DNA from: an uncultured Solirubrobacterales bacterium
GTDB lineage: Bacteria > Actinomycetota > Thermoleophilia > Solirubrobacterales > Solirubrobacteraceae
Direction: 5' to 3'
DNA: 18,863 bases
Assembly (NCBI GenBank): GCA_903953065.1
Contig: CAJBIG010000071.1
Location: 1-18,863, forward strand
The notes beneath the pieces were generated by a model. The model was given only the letters and a program-made list of their open reading frames with translations, was not told where the DNA came from and ran no database searches. A program made the position numbers and the translations under genes. This document shows positions 14,867-18,863 of the stretch, piece by piece (positions within the stretch are counted from its first letter, which is position 1; each line of letters starts with the position of its first letter).

Positions 14867-14933
14867 TAGCTTCGAGCGGGGTGGCTGGTGAACGGTTTGC
14901 TGTTGGTCGTGAAGCGGCTCATCGGGCGTGTGT

Positions 14934-15992
14934 TCAGTTCCCGCCCACCACAATTCCGCCGGGCCCGAGCGTCTCGTCAGCGCGATCGGTCACCGTCCCG
15001 ACCCGCGCTGCACCAGGGTGGTGGGAGGCCAGAATCGCAGTGGCGCCGGCGACGTCGGCTTCGTCGACGACGACGACCAGGCCGCAGCCCATGTTGAAGA
15101 CTTCCCACATCTCGTCCTCTGGCACCTTGCCAAGCTCGCCAATCAGCTCAAGGATCGCTGGTACCGGCAGCGGGCTTTCGATCGCGTAGCCGACGCGGCC
15201 CGGGGCAAGGCGCCGCAGGTTCGTAAGGCCGCCACCGGTGATGTGCGCCAGCCCATGGACCGCGAGGCCGCTGGCGAGCAGTTCGAGTACTGCCTTGACG
15301 TAGATCACCGTTGGTGCCAGAAGTGCGTCGGCAATCGTCTCGCCGCCAAGCTGCTGCGGAGTCGCGTCGAGCCCCGGCCCGTTCTCGACGAGCACGCGGC
15401 GAGCCAGCGTGTAGCCATTCGAGTGGGCACCGCTGGAGGGAAGCCCAATCAACGCGTCGCCGGGCTTGATCGCATCGCCAAGGATGATCTTGTCGGGAAC
15501 GACGGTGCCGATCGCAGTGCCGCAGAGATCGAAGCCGTGCGGTGACGGGTGGCCACGAATCAGCTCCGGGAGGACGGCAACTTCGCCGCCGGGGATTTCA
15601 ATCCCAGCCTGCTCAGCGCCGACTTTCAGCCCTTCACCGATCCGTGCCAGCGCAGTCGGGTCGGCCTGCTCCACGGCCAGATAGTCGAGCATTGCGATCG
15701 GCTCGGCGCCGACGCAGATGATGTCGTTGACGTTCATTGCGATGCAGTCAATTCCGACAGTTTCGAGCCGGTCGGCCTGCTCGGCGAGGACGAGCTTCGA
15801 GCCGACGCCGTCGGTCGACATCGCCAAGCCCAGTTCGTCGCTGACCTTGAGCACGCTGGCGTAATGGCCGGAGCGAACAATTGAGCGCGACGGGCGGCCG
15901 AGATCGATTGTGCGCAGGACGTCAACCAGCGCGTCGACGGCGAGGTCAGATTGGTCGGTATCCACGCCGGCAGCGGCGTAGGCGTCGCTCAT
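14934..15992 (-). CDS. purM: Phosphoribosylformylglycinamidine cyclo-ligase, archaeal-like
   Basis: AIR synthetase closes the imidazole ring in purine synthesis, using ATP to turn FGAM into AIR. The 352-residue protein has the PurM fold marks STDGVGSK (59-66), MNVNDIICVGAEP (86-98), SSGAHSNGYTLARR, AHITGGG and EVFNMGCG. Several segments differ from the usual bacterial enzyme and resemble, from memory, the archaeal form: GHYASVLKV instead of the GGFGGLF-type segment, GGEVAVLPELIRG instead of GGETAEMPG, and PTVIYVKAVLEL. Its ATG overlaps the uppP stop by four bases (ATGA). It is the only purine gene in the window, set between envelope genes. Confidence 0.93.
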   Translation of the reverse strand: MSDAYAAAGVDTDQSDLAVDALVDVLRTIDLGRPSRSIVRSGHYASVLKVSDELGLAMSTDGVGSKLVLAEQADRLETVGIDCIAMNVNDIICVGAEPIAMLDYLAVEQADPTALARIGEGLKVGAEQAGIEIPGGEVAVLPELIRGHPSPHGFDLCGTAIGTVVPDKIILGDAIKPGDALIGLPSSGAHSNGYTLARRVLVENGPGLDATPQQLGGETIADALLAPTVIYVKAVLELLASGLAVHGLAHITGGGLTNLRRLAPGRVGYAIESPLPVPAILELIGELGKVPEDEMWEVFNMGCGLVVVVDEADVAGATAILASHHPGAARVGTVTDRADETLGPGGIVVGGN

Positions 15993-16807
15993 GATTGCGA
16001 TCTTCGCAGGCGGCTCAGAGTGATCGCCGCCAGCGCGCTGCGATAGGCGGCGTAAGGGAGCAGAGGACCGACCCTTTCGACCGGCACGAGCCGCGCCGCC
16101 AGTAGCGTCGAAGCGGCCGCCGCCGCGGCCCCGAGCGCGAGCCGCGAGCCGGCTCCCGGCGGTAGACCTTGCTGCGCCAGTCGCGCCCCCTTGAGCGCGC
16201 TGGCGCCGAGGATCACCGGCAGCGCAACGTGCCTGGAGAGGGCGCTGGCGGCAGGCCTGGTGAAGCCGCGCGCGCGCATCGCGCTCAGCGTCATCCCGCC
16301 ACGCGAGGTTCCTGGCATCAGCGCTGAAGCCTGCGCTGCGCCGAGCAACAGGGCGTCGATCAGGTTTGCGTCGTCACGCTCGCGCCGCTCCGGCCCGAAG
16401 TGATCGGCCAGGGCCATCGCTGCCGAACCCACCAGCAGTCCGGCGGCAATCGATGCCGGCGTACCAAGCCGCTTTTCGATCGGCCCTTCGAGCGTGTAGA
16501 CGATGATCGCCGGTGGGATGAAAGAGCCGGCGATCAGAATCGCGCGGCGGCGGTCGAATGAACCGGCTGCCTCTCCTACTTCGCTGCGCAGCGCGATCAG
16601 CAGCCCGGCCGCGGTACCGGCGTGGAGCGCAACCTCAAAGCTTTTTCGGAGCGCTGGATCGAGCTCCGGGTAGGGCCAGCCGAGCAGCCACGGAACGAGA
16701 GTCGTGTGGCCTGATGAGGAGATTGGCAACAGCTCGGCGGGACCGTGCATCAGCCCCAGCGCTAGCGCGTGGCGCAGCGGTAGCGACTGCTCAAGTGGCC
16801 GGGGCAT
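15989..16807 (-). CDS. uppP: Undecaprenyl-diphosphatase, BacA/UppP family
   Basis: Removes one phosphate from undecaprenyl pyrophosphate on the outer side of the membrane, regenerating the lipid carrier for peptidoglycan and glycans; also linked to bacitracin resistance. The 272-residue polytopic protein has the first motif as GLMHGPAELLPISSSGH (18-34) and the second as PGTSRGGMT (165-173) with the catalytic-type Arg169; His34 and Glu25 are present. At residue 21 there is His where E. coli has the essential Glu17 and other actinobacteria usually have Gln, and SRSG has become SRGG. ATG at 16807 overlaps the dedA stop by 17 bases; a TTG at 16867 would overlap it by 77 and is less likely. Family call is strong; activity with His21 is an inference. 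Confidence 0.9.
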   Translation of the reverse strand: MPRPLEQSLPLRHALALGLMHGPAELLPISSSGHTTLVPWLLGWPYPELDPALRKSFEVALHAGTAAGLLIALRSEVGEAAGSFDRRRAILIAGSFIPPAIIVYTLEGPIEKRLGTPASIAAGLLVGSAAMALADHFGPERRERDDANLIDALLLGAAQASALMPGTSRGGMTLSAMRARGFTRPAASALSRHVALPVILGASALKGARLAQQGLPPGAGSRLALGAAAAAASTLLAARLVPVERVGPLLPYAAYRSALAAITLSRLRRSQS

Positions 16808-17450
16808 CGGCCGAGCCGCCGCGTGAACGCCACCAGCGGATGAAGAGATAGACGGCGCCGGCGACAATGATTACCGCGACGAGGTAGTCGATGTAATGGA
16901 GGTAGCCCTTCCACTCCTCCCACTTGCTGTCAACCGTCATGCCGAGGAAGGTGAGCCCTGCCATCCAAGGGATGCAGCCGAGGAATGTGAAGAGCGTGAA
17001 GCGCCCGAATGGCATTCGCGCAACGCCGGCAGGCAGAGAGATGAAGGTACGGACGATTGGCAGCATCCGCGAGAAGAAGACTGCCCAGCCGCCGTAGTTC
17101 TCAAACCAGCGGTCGGCCTGCTCGAGCCGCCCCGGCGTGATGTGGAGCCATTTGCCGTGACGTTCGATCAACTCCAGCCGCCCGAAGCGACCAAAGGCGT
17201 AAGCGATCCAAGAGCCGACCACGTTCGCCGCTACTCCGACGCTGACGACGGCCAAGAAGGAGTAGGTCCCCTGGTCGACGTTGAAGCCGGCGAAGAGCAT
17301 CGTCGGCTCGGAGGGAATTGGGATGCACATGCTTTCTAGCGTCATCAGGACGAAGATCCCGGCAAGGCCGAGGTCACCAACGACGCCGGTCGCCCAGTCA
17401 GCCAATTTGTCGGTGATCGCCGCGAGGACGAGAAGCGTGGAGAACGGCAC
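16791..17450 (-). CDS. DedA-family (VTT/SNARE-associated) membrane protein
   Basis: A 219-residue polytopic membrane protein of the DedA family. Marks are LESMCIPIPSEPTMLFAGF (38-56) with Glu39 in the re-entrant hairpin, GSWIAYAFGRFGR (79-91), and FFSRMLPIVRTFISLPAGVARM (125-146) carrying the conserved arginines 128 and 134. Some DedA proteins (B. subtilis UptA) were shown to transport undecaprenyl phosphate to the inner leaflet, and others affect membrane potential or lipid flipping. The direct overlap with uppP favours the carrier-recycling role here. Start is GTG at 17450, without a clear Shine-Dalgarno sequence; no earlier start fits because the opposite gene begins 28 bp away. It is probably first in the dedA-uppP-purM-kinase unit. 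Confidence 0.9.
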   Translation of the reverse strand: MPFSTLLVLAAITDKLADWATGVVGDLGLAGIFVLMTLESMCIPIPSEPTMLFAGFNVDQGTYSFLAVVSVGVAANVVGSWIAYAFGRFGRLELIERHGKWLHITPGRLEQADRWFENYGGWAVFFSRMLPIVRTFISLPAGVARMPFGRFTLFTFLGCIPWMAGLTFLGMTVDSKWEEWKGYLHYIDYLVAVIIVAGAVYLFIRWWRSRGGSADAPAT

Positions 17451-17478
17451 CGGTCGAGAGGGTAGCGTTGGGGTCGCA
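17451..17478. promoter_or_regulatory. 28-bp divergent start region
   Basis: Only 28 bp separate the start codons of dedA (minus) and the aminotransferase (plus), so each promoter must lie inside the opposite gene or the two overlap. I see no good -35/-10 pair; GGGG at 17470-17473 is a weak ribosome-binding site for the aminotransferase. Confidence 0.35.
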
Positions 17479-18570
17479 ATGAACGTTCCGCTCTTTGATC
17501 CAACGACCGCGACCGAGCCGCTGCGCGAGCGGATCGATGCCGCGTTGCTTGAGGTATCCGCTGCAGGTCAGTTCATCCTCGGCCCGAACGTCGAGGCTTT
17601 CGAGCGCGAATTCGCCGAAGTTGTCGGTGCTTCCGAGGCAATCGGAGTGGCCAACGGAACCGAGGCGATCACGATCGCTCTGCGTGCACTTGGCGTCGGG
17701 GCCGGCGATGAGGTGATCGTGCCTTCGTTCAGCTATTACGCCAGCGCCGAAGCAATTCCGCCGACCGGCGCCGTTCCCGTTTTCTGCGACGTCGATCCGG
17801 TGACCTACATCTCTACCGCCGAGCAGGTCAAAGCGGTAATGACGCCACGGACCAAGGCCGTGGTCGCTGTCCATCTCTTTGGCAACATTGCCCCAGTAGC
17901 TGAGATAGAGGCGCTCGGCGTGCCCGTCGTCGAAGACTGCGCGCAAGCTGCCGGTTCGGTTGGGCCAGAGGGCAGGCCAGGGGCGCTCGGCTCAATCGCT
18001 TCGCACTCTTTCTACCCGTCGAAGAACCTTGGCGCCTTCGGCGACGGTGGCGCGATCACGACCTCCGACAAGGAGCTGGCCGAGCGCGTGCGGATGCTCC
18101 GCTTCCATGGCTCACGGGATCGCGTCAACTACGAGGAGATCGGTTTCAATTCGCGGCTTGACGAGATTCAAGCGGCCGTTCTGCGAGTGATGCTGCCGCA
18201 GCTCTCGGAATGGGCGAAGCACCGCGCGGCCGCCGGCCAGCGTTACAGCGAACTCGGCCTCGGCGATCTGGTGACTTTGCCTCAGCCGACTGCGGCGGCG
18301 ACACCGGCCTGGCATCTCTACGTCGTTGCGACCGACAACCCTGACCGGCTCGCAGAGCAGATTGGCGCCAGCGGCGTCGAATCTCGCGGCTATTACCGCA
18401 GCCCAATTCATGAGCAGCCTTCGATGCGCGCGTGGCGCCCGGCGCCGGGGATGCTGCCAGGAACCGATCAGGCGGCCCGCCGCCACCTCGCGCTGCCGAT
18501 CAGTGCAACGATCAGCGATCGTCAGCTTGAGCAGGTTGTTACTGCTGTTCGCGACGCCTCCGATCAATGA
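17479..18570 (+). CDS. DegT/DnrJ/EryC1/StrS-family sugar aminotransferase
   Basis: A 363-residue PLP enzyme of the family that aminates nucleotide-activated keto-sugars. The fold marks are ILGPNVEAFEREFA (33-46), NGTEAITIALRALG (59-72), EVIVPSFSYYASAEAI (78-93), VEDCAQAAGS (151-160) with Asp153 for the PLP ring nitrogen, SFYPSKNLGAFGDGGAI (177-193) with Lys182 as the Schiff-base lysine, and FNSRLDEIQAAVL (223-235). The ATG at 17479 fits the conserved N-terminus MNVPLFDP; an in-frame TTG at 17281 would extend deep into dedA. It overlaps the following DUF354 gene by four bases (ATGA), pointing to a surface-glycan locus continuing to the right. The sugar substrate cannot be told from sequence. 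Confidence 0.93.
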   Translation: MNVPLFDPTTATEPLRERIDAALLEVSAAGQFILGPNVEAFEREFAEVVGASEAIGVANGTEAITIALRALGVGAGDEVIVPSFSYYASAEAIPPTGAVPVFCDVDPVTYISTAEQVKAVMTPRTKAVVAVHLFGNIAPVAEIEALGVPVVEDCAQAAGSVGPEGRPGALGSIASHSFYPSKNLGAFGDGGAITTSDKELAERVRMLRFHGSRDRVNYEEIGFNSRLDEIQAAVLRVMLPQLSEWAKHRAAAGQRYSELGLGDLVTLPQPTAAATPAWHLYVVATDNPDRLAEQIGASGVESRGYYRSPIHEQPSMRAWRPAPGMLPGTDQAARRHLALPISATISDRQLEQVVTAVRDASDQ

Positions 18571-18863
18571 AGGTTTGGGTCGACCTAACGAACTCGCCGC
18601 ACGTGCTCGTACTGCGGCCTGTGATCGAGCGGCTCCGCGCAAACGGCGCCGAAGTTGAGGTAACGGCACGCGACTTCGCCCAGACCGTTGCACTCTGCGA
18701 GCTGCACGGAATCGACGCGGCCGTCATCGGCCACCACCGCGGCGGCAAGCTGGCGGCGAAGGCGCGCGGGCTCGTCGATCGTTCGTTGGCGCTGCGAAGC
18801 TGGGCCCGCGGCCGCAACTTCGATCTGGCGATCGGCCATGGCTCAAACGACATCAGCGTCGCC
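18567..18863 (+). CDS. DUF354 family protein (glycosyltransferase-like), partial
   Basis: An open frame runs from ATG at 18567 through 99 codons to the right edge without a stop, so only the N-terminus is present. The opening MKVWVDLTNSPHVLVLRPVI, then VTARDFAQTVAL (33-44), HGIDAAVIGHH (48-58) and DLAIGHGSN (86-94), are characteristic of DUF354. These proteins resemble GT-B glycosyltransferases and UDP-GlcNAc epimerases and are common in archaea and in bacterial polysaccharide clusters. No biochemical function is settled. Its start overlaps the aminotransferase stop by four bases, so they are co-translated and probably act in the same glycan pathway. Confidence 0.88.
   Translation, partial: MKVWVDLTNSPHVLVLRPVIERLRANGAEVEVTARDFAQTVALCELHGIDAAVIGHHRGGKLAAKARGLVDRSLALRSWARGRNFDLAIGHGSNDISVA

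Noticed and set aside
14867..14953. TTG start extending the discoidin-like kinase by 29 residues
   Set aside because: It runs into the purM 3' end and gives a Gln/His-rich leader unlike kinase N-termini; ATG at 14866 matches the typical spacing to the glycine loop.
16808..16867. TTG start extending UppP by 20 residues into dedA
   Set aside because: A larger overlap and a Ser/Ala-rich leader; ATG at 16807 puts the first catalytic motif at a normal distance from the N-terminus.

Overview
The window is chromosomal core DNA from a high-GC actinobacterium. Gene content and protein style (FHA–PP2C–RodA–PbpA–PknB operon, a DUF4446 protein, a very short FhaA, a kinase with a discoidin-like ectodomain) point to the class Thermoleophilia (Solirubrobacterales-like). 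That placement rests on family knowledge, not on a marker gene. I see no mobile elements, CRISPR arrays, tRNA or rRNA genes. Coding density is very high, and nine gene junctions are overlapping stop/start codons.

Layout. (1) Positions 165-3333, minus strand: an uncharacterised single-pass membrane protein, a DUF4446 membrane protein, prephenate dehydratase (pheA) and an HNH endonuclease, probably one transcript. (2) A 143-bp divergent intergenic region. (3) Positions 3477-13376, plus strand: a Ser/Thr kinase fused to a polytopic membrane module, a 108-bp gap with a plausible promoter, then the compact operon fhaA-fhaB-pstP-rodA-pbpA-pknB-ddl. (4) Positions 13373-17450, minus strand: dedA-family gene, uppP, purM and a third transmembrane kinase. 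This unit converges on ddl with a 4-nt overlap. (5) Positions 17479 to the right edge, plus strand: a DegT/DnrJ-type sugar aminotransferase and the start of a DUF354 protein, probably the beginning of a surface-glycan locus.

Functional theme. Much of the window serves the lipid II and peptidoglycan cycle and its phospho-signalling. Ddl makes D-Ala-D-Ala. RodA (SEDS glycosyltransferase) and PbpA (class B transpeptidase) polymerise and crosslink. UppP dephosphorylates undecaprenyl pyrophosphate, and a DedA protein may return undecaprenyl phosphate across the membrane. PknB reads the wall through four PASTA repeats, PstP reverses its phosphorylation, and FhaA/FhaB are phosphothreonine readers. 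Two further transmembrane kinases flank the operon, each with a different sensor or membrane module.

Most unusual points: the kinase with about nine membrane spans next to the operon, a PurM that looks archaeal-type, a UppP with histidine in place of the first catalytic-motif Glu/Gln, the dedA-uppP pairing, and a GC hairpin touching the ddl start codon. Functions are inferred from sequence motifs only; no searches were run.
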